From Myxococcota bacterium (GTDB taxonomy: Bacteria > Myxococcota_A > UBA9160 > SMWR01): a DNA stretch of 64,000 bases. Positions 1-10,526 of this stretch are shown piece by piece. The stretch is taken from positions 310,001-374,000 of the forward strand of contig JBCCEW010000002.1 of the NCBI GenBank assembly GCA_039030075.1, read 5' to 3'. A program made the position numbers and the translations under genes. The stretch's first letter is position 1, and the number at the start of each line of letters is the position of its first letter. Under the pieces are notes generated by a model. It was not told the DNA's origin, searched no databases, and saw only the letters and a program-made list of their open reading frames with translations.

Positions 1-990
1 AGTGATCACGTCGAGTGCGCGGACGTTGCCGAGCCGGTCGACGTCGATCGAGCGCATGCCCGCATCTTCGGCCGCCGACCCGGGCAGCACGTCGCGCACG
101 ACCACACCGATCACCCCCCATTGCGCAGCGATGTGGTCCGGCATGACGCGGACGCCGAGCCCGGCCCACTTCACGCGCCCGTGTTCGATCAGCTCCGGCA
201 CCAGTCGAGCCACGGTCGCCGCGGGCACGGCAAAGCCGATCCCCGCACTGCTGCCGCTGGTGCTGTAGATCGCGGTGGTCACACCGATCACACGGCCGCC
301 CGAATCGAGGAGCGGTCCCCCCGAGTTCCCCGGGTTGATCGACGCGTCGGTCTGGATGACGTCCTCGATGCGGGTGCCGGCGATCGACTCGATCTCGCGT
401 CCGAGGGCACTGATCACGCCCGTCGTGAGGGTGGAGTCGAGTCCGAACGGGTTGCCGATCGCGAGCACTTTCTGACCGACGACGAGCTGCTGCGAGTCGC
501 CCACCAGGACGGGCCGCAGCGCGGCGTCGGGCTCGATCCGCAGCACCGCGAGGTCCTTCCGTGGAGCGATGCCCACCAGATCCGCTTCGTAGGTGGTGCC
601 GTCGGCCATCGTCACGGTGAAGCGATTGCCCCCGTGCACGACGTGATAGTTGGTGACGATGTGCCCCTGGTCGTCCCAGACGAACCCGGACCCCGCGCCC
701 TGGGGCAGCTCGTCGGCGCTGAAGCGGAACGCGCCACGCGGCGTGGTGGCGTTGGAGACGAACACCACCGAGGGCGCGACGCGACGGAAGACCTCGATCG
801 TGTTGCGCTCGGAGTCCAGGAGCTCGGCGGGGAGGGGCGGCAGGGGCTTCGGCGTTTCGCCCTCGGCAGGTCCGCAGCCCGTGGCGACGAGCGCCCAATA
901 CAGGAGTGCCCACACGACGAAGCGTCGAGTGGAGAACCCCTCGAAGGGTTCCGAGATGGCACGGACTCGTTCCAAACGCAGTTCTCCCAT
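1..990 (-). CDS. HtrA/DegP-type (S1C) serine protease lipoprotein, 3' part outside window
   Basis: This is a periplasmic trypsin-like protease that probably degrades or chaperones misfolded envelope proteins. The ATG at 990 gives MGELRLERV, then a hydrophobic stretch ending in VATGC, which fits a lipoprotein signal with a lipidated Cys near residue 40. The catalytic triad is visible: His in TNYHVVHGG, Asp in RKDLAVLR and Ser in INPGNSGGPLL. After the protease domain the sequence GRVKWAGLGVRV...GVVVRDVLPGSAAEDAGM is the start of a PDZ domain. The gene runs off the left edge, so the number of PDZ domains is unknown. It is divergent from transketolase. Family assignment is firm; the start codon is less certain. 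Confidence 0.9.
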   Translation of the reverse strand, partial: MGELRLERVRAISEPFEGFSTRRFVVWALLYWALVATGCGPAEGETPKPLPPLPAELLDSERNTIEVFRRVAPSVVFVSNATTPRGAFRFSADELPQGAGSGFVWDDQGHIVTNYHVVHGGNRFTVTMADGTTYEADLVGIAPRKDLAVLRIEPDAALRPVLVGDSQQLVVGQKVLAIGNPFGLDSTLTTGVISALGREIESIAGTRIEDVIQTDASINPGNSGGPLLDSGGRVIGVTTAIYSTSGSSAGIGFAVPAATVARLVPELIEHGRVKWAGLGVRVMPDHIAAQWGVIGVVVRDVLPGSAAEDAGMRSIDVDRLGNVRALDVIT

Positions 991-1220
991 TCGGGGACCC
1001 GGCGGTGCGAAGCCGGATGCTAGCGGAGGCCCCTGCCGCCGCGGGCCCACACGCCGAGCCGATTCTCGCCTCGACCGCGAGAGGATTCGAACGCAGTTGC
1101 GGATCGGCTGCCGGTGTCTTCGCGAAGCGCTTCCCGTTCTCGGCCAACGGTTGTAACCTTCGGCCACCCCCCTTGGCGGCGCTCCGCCCGCCCCCCACCA
1201 GTCTCCTCCGGAGCCTCCGA

Positions 1221-3248
1221 ATGACCCCCCTCGATCCCACGCTGCGGGAGCGAATCGAGAACACGATTCGCTTCCTTGCCGTCGACGCCGTTCAGCGCGC
1301 GAACTCCGGACACCCGGGCGCGCCGATGGGACTCGCTCGACCGGCGTTTCAGCTCTGGGACGCGCATCTGCGCTTCGACCCCGACGACGCCGAGTGGCCG
1401 CTGCGCGACCGCTTCATCCTGTCGAACGGCCACGCGTCGATGCTCCTCTACGCCTTGCTCCACCTCTACGAGGTGGGTCTGACCCACGACGACCTGGCTG
1501 CGTTCCGCACGCTGGGTTCGAAGACCGCGGGCCACCCCGAGTACGGCGAGGCCGCCGGCGTCGAGGTGACCACCGGCCCCCTCGGTCAGGGCTTCGCCCA
1601 CGGCGTCGGCATGGCACTCGCCGCGCGCGCCACCCGCGCGCGCTTCGCCGCCGGCAATGACGGGCCGGGGCAGCACTTCGTCTACGGGATCGTCGGCGAT
1701 GGCGACTTGATGGAGGGCATCTCCGCCGAGGCCGGTTCCCTGGCCGGGCACTGGAAGCTCGGCAACCTGATCTACCTCTACGACGACAACCAGATCACCA
1801 TCGACGGCGGGACCGATCTCTCGTTCTCCGAGAACGTCCGCGGCCGCTTCGAAGCCCAGGGCTGGCACGTCCAGGAGCTCGACGGTGAAGACGTCGACGG
1901 ACTCGACGCGGCGCTCGCGGCCGCCCGAGAGGAGACCGATCGGCCCTCCATGATCTCGTTGCGCACCGTGATCGGTCGCGGCAGCGTGTTCGCCGGTCAG
2001 TCGAAAGCCCACGGCAGTCCGCTCGGTCCCGACAACGTGCTGCAGGCGAAGGAGTCGGCGGGCTGGCCGACCGATCAGGAGCTCTACGTTCCCGATGACG
2101 TCCGCGCCTATTTCCAGGAGCGCGCGGCGGCGAAGCGCGCTGCGCGTGCCGAGCGCGAGGCCGGGCTGTCCCGCTGGCGCGAGGCCCAGCCCGACGCGGC
2201 GAAGGCCTGGGAAGCGGCGCGCGCTGGAGCGATCCCGGCCGATCTCGACGCGAAGCTGGCCGAAGGGCGGGACGACGTCGCCGACGCGACGCGCAACCAC
2301 GGCAAGGACGCACTGACGCGGCTGTCGGAAGCCGCTCCCTATCTCATCGGAGGCTCCGCGGACCTCGCCGGGTCGAACGCGCCGCCCATCCTGAAGGGGC
2401 AGGGCACGATCGGCGTCACCGACGACGGGAGCGATTTCTACGCCGGCACGAACATCCACTTCGGCGTGCGCGAGCATGCGATGGGTGCGGTGTCCAACGG
2501 CATCGCCCTCGACGGCACGCTGCGGCCCTACTGCGGCACCTTCCTGATCTTCAGCGACTACCTGCGTCCGTCGCTGCGGCTGGCTGCGCTGATGGGGCTG
2601 CCGACGATGTTCGTGTTCACCCACGACAGCATCTACCTGGGCGAAGACGGTCCGACCCACCAGCCGATCGAGCAATTGGACGCGCTGCGCGCGATGCCGA
2701 ACCTGCCCGTGTTCCGCCCGGCCGACGGCATCGAGACGGCGGCGGCCTACGCCTGGATCGCTCGCCACCGGAAGGGTCCGGGCCTGCTCGCCCTGACGCG
2801 CCAGAAGCTGCCGCCTCTCCCGCGGCCGGCGGGCTTCCAGCTGGAGGACGTCGAGCGCGGGGCCTACGTCGTGCGCGCAGTGGCCGACCCGAAAGTCGTG
2901 CTGGTCGCGACCGGGTCCGAAGTGTCCCTGGCCTGCGACGCCGCGGAGAAGCTCCACGCCGACAACATCCCGGCCCGGGTCGTGTCGCTGCCGTGCCTCG
3001 AGCTCTTCGAGCAGCAGCCCGCCGAGTGGCGGCAGACGCTGATCCCGCGCGACGGCACCCCGGTGGTGGCGGTCGAAGCGGGACGCGGCCAGAGCCTCCA
3101 GGGGCTCGTGGGTACCAACGGACTCGTGTACGGGATCGATCGCTTCGGGGCCTCGGCGCCCTACGCCGATCTGGCTCAGTTCTTCGGCTTCACGCCGGAC
3201 CAACTCTGCGCGCGTGTCACCGAGCACGTGCGGAGCTTCGAGGAGTAG
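1221..3248 (+). CDS. tkt: Transketolase
   Basis: Thiamine-diphosphate enzyme of the non-oxidative pentose phosphate pathway that moves two-carbon units between sugar phosphates; cytoplasmic, 675 aa, which is full length for the family. The N-terminal NSGHPGAPMGLA, the TPP/Mg motif GDGDLMEGISAEAGSLAGHWKLGN and the pyrimidine-domain signature around DSIYLGEDGPTHQPIEQL are all visible. The ATG at 1221 was chosen because MTPLDPTLRERIENTIRFLAVDAV matches the normal N-terminus; an in-frame opening further upstream has no family similarity. GGAG lies about 8 bases upstream. A small membrane protein follows after 44 bases. No regulatory signal is evident. Confidence 0.97.
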   Translation: MTPLDPTLRERIENTIRFLAVDAVQRANSGHPGAPMGLARPAFQLWDAHLRFDPDDAEWPLRDRFILSNGHASMLLYALLHLYEVGLTHDDLAAFRTLGSKTAGHPEYGEAAGVEVTTGPLGQGFAHGVGMALAARATRARFAAGNDGPGQHFVYGIVGDGDLMEGISAEAGSLAGHWKLGNLIYLYDDNQITIDGGTDLSFSENVRGRFEAQGWHVQELDGEDVDGLDAALAAAREETDRPSMISLRTVIGRGSVFAGQSKAHGSPLGPDNVLQAKESAGWPTDQELYVPDDVRAYFQERAAAKRAARAEREAGLSRWREAQPDAAKAWEAARAGAIPADLDAKLAEGRDDVADATRNHGKDALTRLSEAAPYLIGGSADLAGSNAPPILKGQGTIGVTDDGSDFYAGTNIHFGVREHAMGAVSNGIALDGTLRPYCGTFLIFSDYLRPSLRLAALMGLPTMFVFTHDSIYLGEDGPTHQPIEQLDALRAMPNLPVFRPADGIETAAAYAWIARHRKGPGLLALTRQKLPPLPRPAGFQLEDVERGAYVVRAVADPKVVLVATGSEVSLACDAAEKLHADNIPARVVSLPCLELFEQQPAEWRQTLIPRDGTPVVAVEAGRGQSLQGLVGTNGLVYGIDRFGASAPYADLAQFFGFTPDQLCARVTEHVRSFEE

Positions 3249-3292
3249 TCGGGCCGCCCGAGCGCGCCCGGACGCCAGGAGACCGAACGACG

Positions 3293-3610
3293 TTGCTGAC
3301 TTCGCCGATTGCGATGGTGGGATATGGGGGGCTCGCCCTGCTGCTGCTGGGCTGGCTGATCGCTTCGTTCGCGGCACCGAGCCCGCGCCGGGTGATCGTG
3401 GAATGGCTGGGCACGTGCGGCATGTACGTCGCACTGCTCTCGCTGTTCGTGAGCCTGACCCTGCGCGCTCAGCAAGAAGGCAGCACCGCCGCGCTCGTCG
3501 CCTTCGGCGTGCTGGTCGCGCTCTTCGCGAGCGGTCTGGCCGTCGCCCTGGTGCAGACCGCGATCTCGATGCGCGCGCCGCGCGCCGAGGCGAGCAGCGC
3601 CACCAACTGA
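3293..3610 (+). CDS. Small integral membrane protein of unknown function
   Basis: I do not recognise this 105-aa protein. It has an N-terminal hydrophobic helix (GYGGLALLLLGWLIASFAA), a second (MYVALLSLFVSLTL) and a third (AALVAFGVLVALFASGLAVALVQTAI), ending in a short polar tail; it is almost entirely membrane-embedded. The TTG at 3293 was chosen because AGGAG lies 11 bases upstream, whereas the ATG at 3314 has no ribosome-binding site. It follows tkt by 44 bases on the same strand and may be co-transcribed. It converges with the CobW-type gene; the two stop codons sit in the short palindrome ACTGATTCAGT. Confidence 0.65.
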   Translation: MLTSPIAMVGYGGLALLLLGWLIASFAAPSPRRVIVEWLGTCGMYVALLSLFVSLTLRAQQEGSTAALVAFGVLVALFASGLAVALVQTAISMRAPRAEASSATN

Positions 3611-3611
3611 T

Positions 3612-5018
<1,407 letters not shown>

Positions 5019-5023
5019 CGCGC

Positions 5024-6082
5024 CTAGCCCCGTCGCTTCCGGACGGCTTCGGCGAGCTCGGTGAAGAGCGGCTCGGTGCGCTCCCAGCTCATGCACTTGT
5101 CGGTGATGCTCTGGCCGTAGACGAGCGGGCCGTCGGCCTTCTCGTGGTTCTGGTTGCCGTCGACGAGGAAGCTCTCGAGCATGACACCCACGATCGACTG
5201 GCCGCCGTCGGCGAGCTGACCCGCGACGTCGCTGACCACGGCGGGCTGCTTCGTGTGGTCCTTGCCGCTGTTCGCGTGGCTGCAATCGACCATCACCTTG
5301 CCGGGCAGGCCGGCGCCTTCGAGGGCGGCGACCACCTGAGCGACGTCGTCCGCCGCGAAATTCGTACCCGTGCTGCCGCCGCGCAGGATGATGTGACCCT
5401 CCGGGTTGCCCTTCGTCGCGACGATGGCGGCGCTGCCCTGCTTCGTGACCGACAGGAAGTGGTGCGGGTTCTGGGCCGAGCGGATCGCGTCGATCGCCAC
5501 CTGCACGCCGCCGCCGGTGCCGTTCTTGAATCCGACGGGCATCGACAGGCCGGACGAGAGCTCGCGGTGCACCTGGCTCTCGGAGGTGCGGGCGCCGATC
5601 GCTCCCCAGGAGATCAGGTCTGCGATGAACTGCGGCGTGATCGGGTCGAGGAACTCGGTGCCGGTGGGCAGCCCGAGACCGAGGACGTCGAGCAGGAAGC
5701 GCCGGGCGCGACGCAGGCCCTCGTTGATGGCGAAGCTGCCGTCGAGGGTCGGGTCGTTGATCAGGCCCTTCCAGCCGATCGTGGTGCGCGGCTTCTCGAA
5801 ATAGACCCGCATCACCAACAAGAGCTCGTCCTTGAACGCGCTCTGGACGGTCGCCAGCTTCTGGGCGTACTCGAGGGCGGCCTCCGGGTCGTGGACCGAG
5901 CAGGGACCCACGACGACCATCAGGCGATCACTCTCGCCGGAGAGCACGTGGCCGATTTCGGCGCGGCTGCGCCAGACGAGGGCGGAGATCTCCTCGCTCG
6001 CGGGGAGCTCCTCCATCAGGATCGCGGGGGGCAGCAGGGGGCGCAGCTCTTGGATGCGCAGGTCGTCGGTTTGATGAGACAT
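5024..6082 (-). CDS. aroG: 3-deoxy-7-phosphoheptulonate (DAHP) synthase, class I
   Basis: First enzyme of the shikimate pathway, condensing phosphoenolpyruvate with erythrose 4-phosphate. The 352-aa product matches the AroF/G/H type in length. It contains VVVGPCSVHDPEAALEYA, MRVYFEKPRTTIGWKGLINDP, GLPTGTEFLDPITPQFIADLISWGAIGARTSESQ, KNGTGG and VDCSHANSGKDH, which carry the metal- and PEP-binding residues. The ATG at 6082 begins MSHQTDDLRIQELRPLLPP, a normal N-terminus. The CobW-type gene begins 5 bases after its stop. A strong hairpin lies in the leader. Which aromatic amino acid feeds back on this isoenzyme cannot be read from the sequence, so the letter in the symbol is conventional. Transketolase, 1.8 kb away, makes its substrate erythrose 4-phosphate. 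Confidence 0.96.
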   Translation of the reverse strand: MSHQTDDLRIQELRPLLPPAILMEELPASEEISALVWRSRAEIGHVLSGESDRLMVVVGPCSVHDPEAALEYAQKLATVQSAFKDELLLVMRVYFEKPRTTIGWKGLINDPTLDGSFAINEGLRRARRFLLDVLGLGLPTGTEFLDPITPQFIADLISWGAIGARTSESQVHRELSSGLSMPVGFKNGTGGGVQVAIDAIRSAQNPHHFLSVTKQGSAAIVATKGNPEGHIILRGGSTGTNFAADDVAQVVAALEGAGLPGKVMVDCSHANSGKDHTKQPAVVSDVAGQLADGGQSIVGVMLESFLVDGNQNHEKADGPLVYGQSITDKCMSWERTEPLFTELAEAVRKRRG

Positions 6083-6122
6083 GTCGGGGGCTTTCCAGGC
6101 GCGAGGCCTTTCATGGGACGAA

Positions 6123-6147
6123 GGCCCGCCCGCGTCGCGGGTGGGCC
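6123..6147 (-). promoter_or_regulatory. Strong hairpin in the aroG leader
   Basis: Arms at 6123-6133 and 6137-6147 pair over 11 bp (one G-U) with a 3-base loop, about 40 bases before the aroG ATG. It could be an attenuator or only a stable leader structure. I see no leader peptide rich in aromatic codons and no U-run after it. Confidence 0.35.
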
Positions 6148-6288
6148 CGGCCGCCCAATTTACCTCAAACGCCGGTTGACGGCTGGGCTCGGCCGCCCTG
6201 ATCCGGGGCCGCGGGGCGAGCGGCTCAAGCGAAACTGGGCGCCCGCCGAAGGCCGAGGCACCATCCCGGCCCGGGGTGTGGGGGGAAA

Positions 6289-6531
6289 GTGGTGACCGAT
6301 CGGGTTCCTTCGAGTGGTTCTTGCCGACGCTGCCAGCGCGCGCTGGGGCTCGCCTCGGTGAAGCGCGATGGCGCCTGGTACTGCTGTGTCGAGAGCGCCG
6401 AGGGGCGCACCTGCCTCGCCGACGATCGGGTCTCCGAGGCGCTCGAGGCGCGTCTCGCGCCGGTGCCCCGGCGCCACTTCGCGCCCCGCTTTCCGAAGGA
6501 GCTGCGACGCGAGAGCCGGAAGTTGCGCTAG
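6289..6531 (+). CDS. Small cysteine-rich protein, possible zinc binder
   Basis: Unrecognised 80-aa protein. Cysteines are arranged as CRRC, about 17 residues, CC, then another Cys, and the C-terminal half is Arg/Lys-rich. This resembles a small zinc-ribbon-like fold with a basic tail, perhaps nucleic-acid binding, but that is inference. The start is GTG at 6289 or the adjacent GTG at 6292, preceded by a purine-rich GGGGGGAAA stretch. It is convergent with dnaE2 and its TAG stop shares the palindrome CTAG with the dnaE2 stop, which mildly supports it being a real gene. Confidence 0.55.
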   Translation: MVTDRVPSSGSCRRCQRALGLASVKRDGAWYCCVESAEGRTCLADDRVSEALEARLAPVPRRHFAPRFPKELRRESRKLR

Positions 6532-9500
6532 CGATAGTCGTGGGAGGCGGGCAGGCCTTCGCGCGGAATCAGCGGGCGCAATTCGCGGACCTGCACGTGG
6601 ATCACCCCCTCGACGTTCTGGATCGGTCCCGCGATCTCGACCACGGCAGCGGAATGGAGAGCGCTGCGGAAGCGCTCGAAGTAGCGGGGTGTGAGCACGG
6701 CGTTCGAGGTGCCCGTCTCGTCCTCGAGGGTGAGGAAGCAGAAGCCCTTCGCCGTGCCCGGGCGCTGGCGCACGATGGCGTGGCCCGCGGTCCGCACGAA
6801 GCGACCGTCGGGGATCTCGCGTAGAGCGTCGGCCCGCACGACCCCGCGCCGGTCGAGCTCGGGACGCAAATGGGCGAGCAGGTGATCGCCGGTCGTGATG
6901 CCGCTGCGGGCGTAGTCGGCCAGGGTCTCTTCGAGGGGGCTCATGTCGGGCAGGGGAGAGTCACTCGGGGCGGGATCGATGCGCGCCAGCAGCGGCTCGC
7001 GCGCCAACCCCGAGACCTGCCAGAGGGCCGAGCGACGGGTCGGGGAGCGGGGGTCGATGCTCGCCAGGGCACCGAGCTCCGCCAGCGTCGCGAGTTCGGC
7101 GCGGCTGGGCTCCACCCGCGCCGAGAAGTCGGCGAGGCTCGCGAAGGGACGCGCGGCCCGGGTGGTCTCCAGCCGCTCGGCCGTGGCCTCCTGCAAGCCC
7201 GAGACGCTGCGCAAGCCGAGTCGCACCCGTTCGGCGGTCTCGGGGCCCGGGTCGACGCGGGCCAGCCAGCGGGAATGGGCCACGTCGAGCGGCAACACCG
7301 TCACGCCGTGCCGTTGGGCGTCCTTCACCAGGGTGGCCGCCGAGTAGAAGCCCATCGGCTGCGCGTTGAGCAACCCGGCCAGGAACGCCGCCGGGTGGTG
7401 ACACTTGAGGTAGGACGACGCGTAGGCGATCAGCGCGAAGGAAGCCGCATGGGACTCGGGGAATCCGTAGAGCGCGAACGACGTGATGCCGCGGATGATC
7501 TCTTCCCGTGCGGCTTCGTCGAAGCCGCGCTCGGTCATGCCCGCGATCAGCCGGGCCTCGATGCGTTCCATCTTCTCGACCGAGCGCTTGAAGCCCATCG
7601 CGCGCCGTAGCTCTTCCGCTTCTCCGCCGCTGAAGCCCGCCGCGACCATGGCGATCCGCAAGAGCTGTTCCTGGAAGAGCGGGACGCCCAGGGTGCGTTC
7701 GAGGATCGGCTCGAGCGACGGATGGGCGTAGACCACCGGCTCACGGCCCGCGCGTCGGTTGAGATAGGGGTGGACCATCTTGCCGGTGATCGGGCCAGGG
7801 CGAATGATCGCCACCTCCACCACGAGGTCGTAGAAGCGCTCCGGCTTCATGCGCGGCAGCGTGGCCATCTGGGCGCGGCTCTCGATCTGGAAGGTGCCGA
7901 CGGTGTCGGCGCGCTGGATCATGGCGTAGGTGGCGGGATCGTCCGGAGGCAGCTTCGCGAGGTCGACGTGAATGCCTTGATGGCATTCGAGCTGGACCAG
8001 ACTGTCCTCCAGGGCCTGGAGCATGCCGAGGCCGAGCAGGTCGATCTTGATGATGCCGAGGTCGGCGCAGTCCTCCTTGTCCCACTGGACGACGCGGCGG
8101 TCGACCATGCGCGCGGGTTCGATCGGCACGACGGCATCGAGGCGCCCCGCGGCGATCACGATACCCCCCGAGTGCTGTCCCAGATGGCGCGGCAGGCCGC
8201 GCACCTGACCCACGAGCTCGAGGAGCAGCGCGATGCGCGGGGACTCCGGGTCGACACCCGCTGCGCGCAGGGCCCCCTCGGCGGTCTGGGGGTCGTCCGG
8301 GTGCTCGACGCTCGAGAGCAGCTTCGAGAGACGGTCGATCGCATCGTCCCCCAGCCCCAGCACCTTGCCCATCTCGCGCACCGCCATGCGTGTGCGGTAG
8401 GTGATCACCACTGCCGTCATCGCCGCGCCGTGGCTGCCGTACTTGTCGAAGACGTACTGGATGACCTTCTCGCGCTGGTCGCCCGAGGGCAGGTCGATGT
8501 CGATGTCGGGCCATTCGCCGCGCTCCTCCGACAGGAAACGCTCGAAGAGCAGGCCCATCGCGACCGGGTCGACGGCGGTGATGCCCAGCGCGTAACACAC
8601 GGCGCTGTTGGCCGCCGAGCCGCGTCCCTGGGCGAGCATCGGCGCTTCTCGCGCGAAGCGCGCGATGTCGTGCACGATCAGGAAGTAGCCCGCGAGGTCG
8701 AGTCGCTCGATGATCGCCAGCTCGTGTTCGATCTGGCGCCGGGCGCGCTCGGGGAGCGGGTGGCCATAGCGTTCGCGGGCCCCGTACTCGGTGAGGATCC
8801 GCAGGAACGAACTCTGGGTTTCGCCGGGCGGGATCGGGAACTCGGGAAACCGATAGCCGAGGTTGGCGAGGCCGAACTCACAGCGCTCGGCGATGTCGCG
8901 GGAGGCGCGGACCCACTCGGGGCGATCGGCGAAGCGCTCCACCATCGCCTCGCGGGTGTGGAGATGCTGCTCGGCATTGGGCGCGAGCTTGCGACCGGCC
9001 TGGTCGAGGCGCGTCTTCCAACGCAGACAGGTGAGGGCGTCGGTCAGCCAGCGGCCCGCCGGCGTGGCGTGGCGAACGTCGCCGGTGGCGACGATCGGGA
9101 CACCGAGCGTGGCGGCGAGGTCGGTGGCTCGGCGGTTCGTGCGCTCTTGTTCGCGACAACCGTGTCGGGAGACGTCGACCCAGGTGCGCCCGGGGAAGAG
9201 GGCTCGCACGCGATCGAGCGGAGCCCCTGCGAGCTCCGCGTCGCCGCGCACGAGCACGCACAGGTCCGCAGCGAACTCCTCGCACTCGTCCCAGCTCGCG
9301 AGCGCGAAACCCTTCTCACCGCGGGCGTGCGCCGCGGTGATCAGTTGGGAGAGGTTCCGGTAGCCGCGCGGCGACTCGACGAGGAAGCGCAGCGCCGTGG
9401 AGGGGAGGGTGGTCAGGTCGCGGGGATGCGCGGCCTCGGAGGGTGGCAGGGACGCCACGCGCAGCTCCGCGCCGACGATCGCGCGCACCCCGGCTTCGCA

Positions 9501-9683
9501 GGCGGCCTGGTGGAAGCGTGGGATGCCGTAGAGCCCGTCCCGATCGCCGAGCGCGAGGGCTTCGTGCCCCTGGTCGGCCGCCGCGAGGGCAAGGTCTTCG
9601 GGGTTGGAGGCCGCCTCCAGGAACGAGAAGGCGCTGCGGCAGCGGAGTTCGACGTAATCGCACGCCTGGGGATGGGGGGACAC
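6528..9683 (-). CDS. dnaE2: Error-prone DNA polymerase DnaE2
   Basis: C-family polymerase that carries out translesion synthesis together with ImuA and ImuB in damage-induced mutagenesis. The 1051-aa product has an N-terminal PHP-like domain (YVELRCRSAFSFLEAASNPEDLALAA), the palm acidic motif WPDIDIDLPSGDQREKVIQYV near residue 392, FALYGFPESHAASFALIAYASSYLK and a C-terminal OB-fold segment. The length and the ELRCRSAFSFLEAAS opening distinguish it from replicative DnaE1, which is longer. The GTG at 9683 has no Shine-Dalgarno sequence and lies 9 bases from the end of a promoter element shared with imuA. Its partners imuA-imuB are about 5 kb away rather than adjacent. Confidence 0.95.
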   Translation of the reverse strand: MSPHPQACDYVELRCRSAFSFLEAASNPEDLALAAADQGHEALALGDRDGLYGIPRFHQAACEAGVRAIVGAELRVASLPPSEAAHPRDLTTLPSTALRFLVESPRGYRNLSQLITAAHARGEKGFALASWDECEEFAADLCVLVRGDAELAGAPLDRVRALFPGRTWVDVSRHGCREQERTNRRATDLAATLGVPIVATGDVRHATPAGRWLTDALTCLRWKTRLDQAGRKLAPNAEQHLHTREAMVERFADRPEWVRASRDIAERCEFGLANLGYRFPEFPIPPGETQSSFLRILTEYGARERYGHPLPERARRQIEHELAIIERLDLAGYFLIVHDIARFAREAPMLAQGRGSAANSAVCYALGITAVDPVAMGLLFERFLSEERGEWPDIDIDLPSGDQREKVIQYVFDKYGSHGAAMTAVVITYRTRMAVREMGKVLGLGDDAIDRLSKLLSSVEHPDDPQTAEGALRAAGVDPESPRIALLLELVGQVRGLPRHLGQHSGGIVIAAGRLDAVVPIEPARMVDRRVVQWDKEDCADLGIIKIDLLGLGMLQALEDSLVQLECHQGIHVDLAKLPPDDPATYAMIQRADTVGTFQIESRAQMATLPRMKPERFYDLVVEVAIIRPGPITGKMVHPYLNRRAGREPVVYAHPSLEPILERTLGVPLFQEQLLRIAMVAAGFSGGEAEELRRAMGFKRSVEKMERIEARLIAGMTERGFDEAAREEIIRGITSFALYGFPESHAASFALIAYASSYLKCHHPAAFLAGLLNAQPMGFYSAATLVKDAQRHGVTVLPLDVAHSRWLARVDPGPETAERVRLGLRSVSGLQEATAERLETTRAARPFASLADFSARVEPSRAELATLAELGALASIDPRSPTRRSALWQVSGLAREPLLARIDPAPSDSPLPDMSPLEETLADYARSGITTGDHLLAHLRPELDRRGVVRADALREIPDGRFVRTAGHAIVRQRPGTAKGFCFLTLEDETGTSNAVLTPRYFERFRSALHSAAVVEIAGPIQNVEGVIHVQVRELRPLIPREGLPASHDYR

Positions 9684-9692
9684 GGGACGTCG

Positions 9693-9721
9693 ATTTTCGT
9701 CTTGTTTTCGCTTTTCGTCAA
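9693..9721 (-). promoter_or_regulatory. Predicted SOS-type promoter/operator of dnaE2
   Basis: On the minus strand: TTGACG, 17 bases, GAAAAT, ending 9 bases before the GTG. The spacer and -10 carry the direct repeat CGAAAA-N5-CGAAAA within GCGAAAACAAGACGAAAAT. A near-identical copy precedes imuA (27 of 29 bases match). LexA or another damage regulator as the binder is inference. Confidence 0.7.
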
Positions 9722-9857
9722 TTCGGAAGCGCGGAATTCGGCGGTCGCTGGCGAAGATCCGGCCCAGTCTGGCGTCGAATCCCCGATCCGCGATGAGGAC
9801 GGGCTGCGGATCGTCCCGGCCTGGAGGGGCCCGGGACCTTCGAAGGAGACGCCATCG

Positions 9858-10514
9858 ATGCGTACGACCTCCGCTTCACTCGCCCTCGTGTGTGTCCTCA
9901 TCGCCAGCGGTCCGACCGCGGCCGAGGGCTTCTTCGACCTCTACGCCGGCGGTGCGTTCACCCAGGACGACCGCGAGACCCTGCAGCTCCCCGGGTTCCT
10001 CCCGCGCGCCCGGCTCGAGTTCCGAGACTCCCCGGTCTTCGGAGCGCGCATGGGCGTCTGGGGCGAAGGGCGGCTGCCCTTCCTCGGGGCGGCCATCGAC
10101 GTCTCCGGGTTTCGGCCCGATGGCCAGGATCGCTTCGGGCCCGCCGAGCTCTACGTCGTGCCCGCGTCATTCCTGTTGATGGGACGCGTGCCGCTCTTGC
10201 GCAGCGACGCCTTTCCGATGGGACAAATCCAACCCTACGCCGCCGTCGGCCCGTCGCTGGTCGTGTCCCACCTCGAGATCCCGTACCCGGGGTCGAACTT
10301 CAAGGACCTCGACGCCGATCTCGGACTCGACGTGCGCGGTGGACTCTCGTTCCTGCTCGATCATCGCATCGGCGTGTTCGCCGAGTACCGACTGACCCAC
10401 TTCGAACCCGACTACAGCGATCGCGTGCTCGGCGTGCGCGCGAAGGTGTCGCCGGAGCTCACGACCCACTTCATTCAGACGGGCCTGCGCTTCCAGTTCT
10501 ATCCGTACCACTAG
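9858..10514 (+). CDS. Secreted outer-membrane beta-barrel-like protein
   Basis: 218-aa protein with a cleavable signal peptide (MRTTSASLALVCVLIASGPTAA, cut before EGFFDLYAGG). The mature part is a series of alternating amphipathic strands (FFDLYAGGAFTQDD, ARMGVWGEGRLPFLGAAIDVSGF, IQPYAAVGPSLVVSH, GLDVRGGLSFLLDHRIGVFAEYRLTHF) and ends in an aromatic strand, GLRFQFYPYH, typical of outer-membrane barrels recognised by the BAM machinery. It resembles small 8-strand OmpA/OmpW-like porins; no specific function can be assigned. AAGGAG lies about 10 bases before the ATG. It is convergent with the peptidase gene. Confidence 0.8.
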   Translation: MRTTSASLALVCVLIASGPTAAEGFFDLYAGGAFTQDDRETLQLPGFLPRARLEFRDSPVFGARMGVWGEGRLPFLGAAIDVSGFRPDGQDRFGPAELYVVPASFLLMGRVPLLRSDAFPMGQIQPYAAVGPSLVVSHLEIPYPGSNFKDLDADLGLDVRGGLSFLLDHRIGVFAEYRLTHFEPDYSDRVLGVRAKVSPELTTHFIQTGLRFQFYPYH

Positions 10515-10526
10515 CCCTTTGGGCTA
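10512..10526. terminator. Palindrome spanning both convergent stop codons
   Basis: TAGCCCTTTGGGCTA: perfect 6-bp arms with a TTT loop. The left arm is the plus-strand stop and the right arm the minus-strand stop. It may act as a weak bidirectional terminator; there is no U-run. Confidence 0.35.

Noticed and set aside
1020-3434. 804-residue open frame antisense to transketolase
   Set aside because: It is the complement of a well-matched tkt gene; long antisense frames are common in GC-rich genes and its translation is Arg/Gly/Ala-rich without domains.
6083-6122. Possible leader peptide (ATG AAA GGC CTC...) before aroG
   Set aside because: The frame lacks Phe/Tyr/Trp clusters and runs into aroG out of frame, so it does not look like an attenuation peptide.
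7722-9857. Long plus-strand frame over dnaE2 continuing into the outer-membrane protein gene
   Set aside because: The part opposite dnaE2 is a shadow; the real gene starts at the ATG at 9858 with AAGGAG and a signal peptide.
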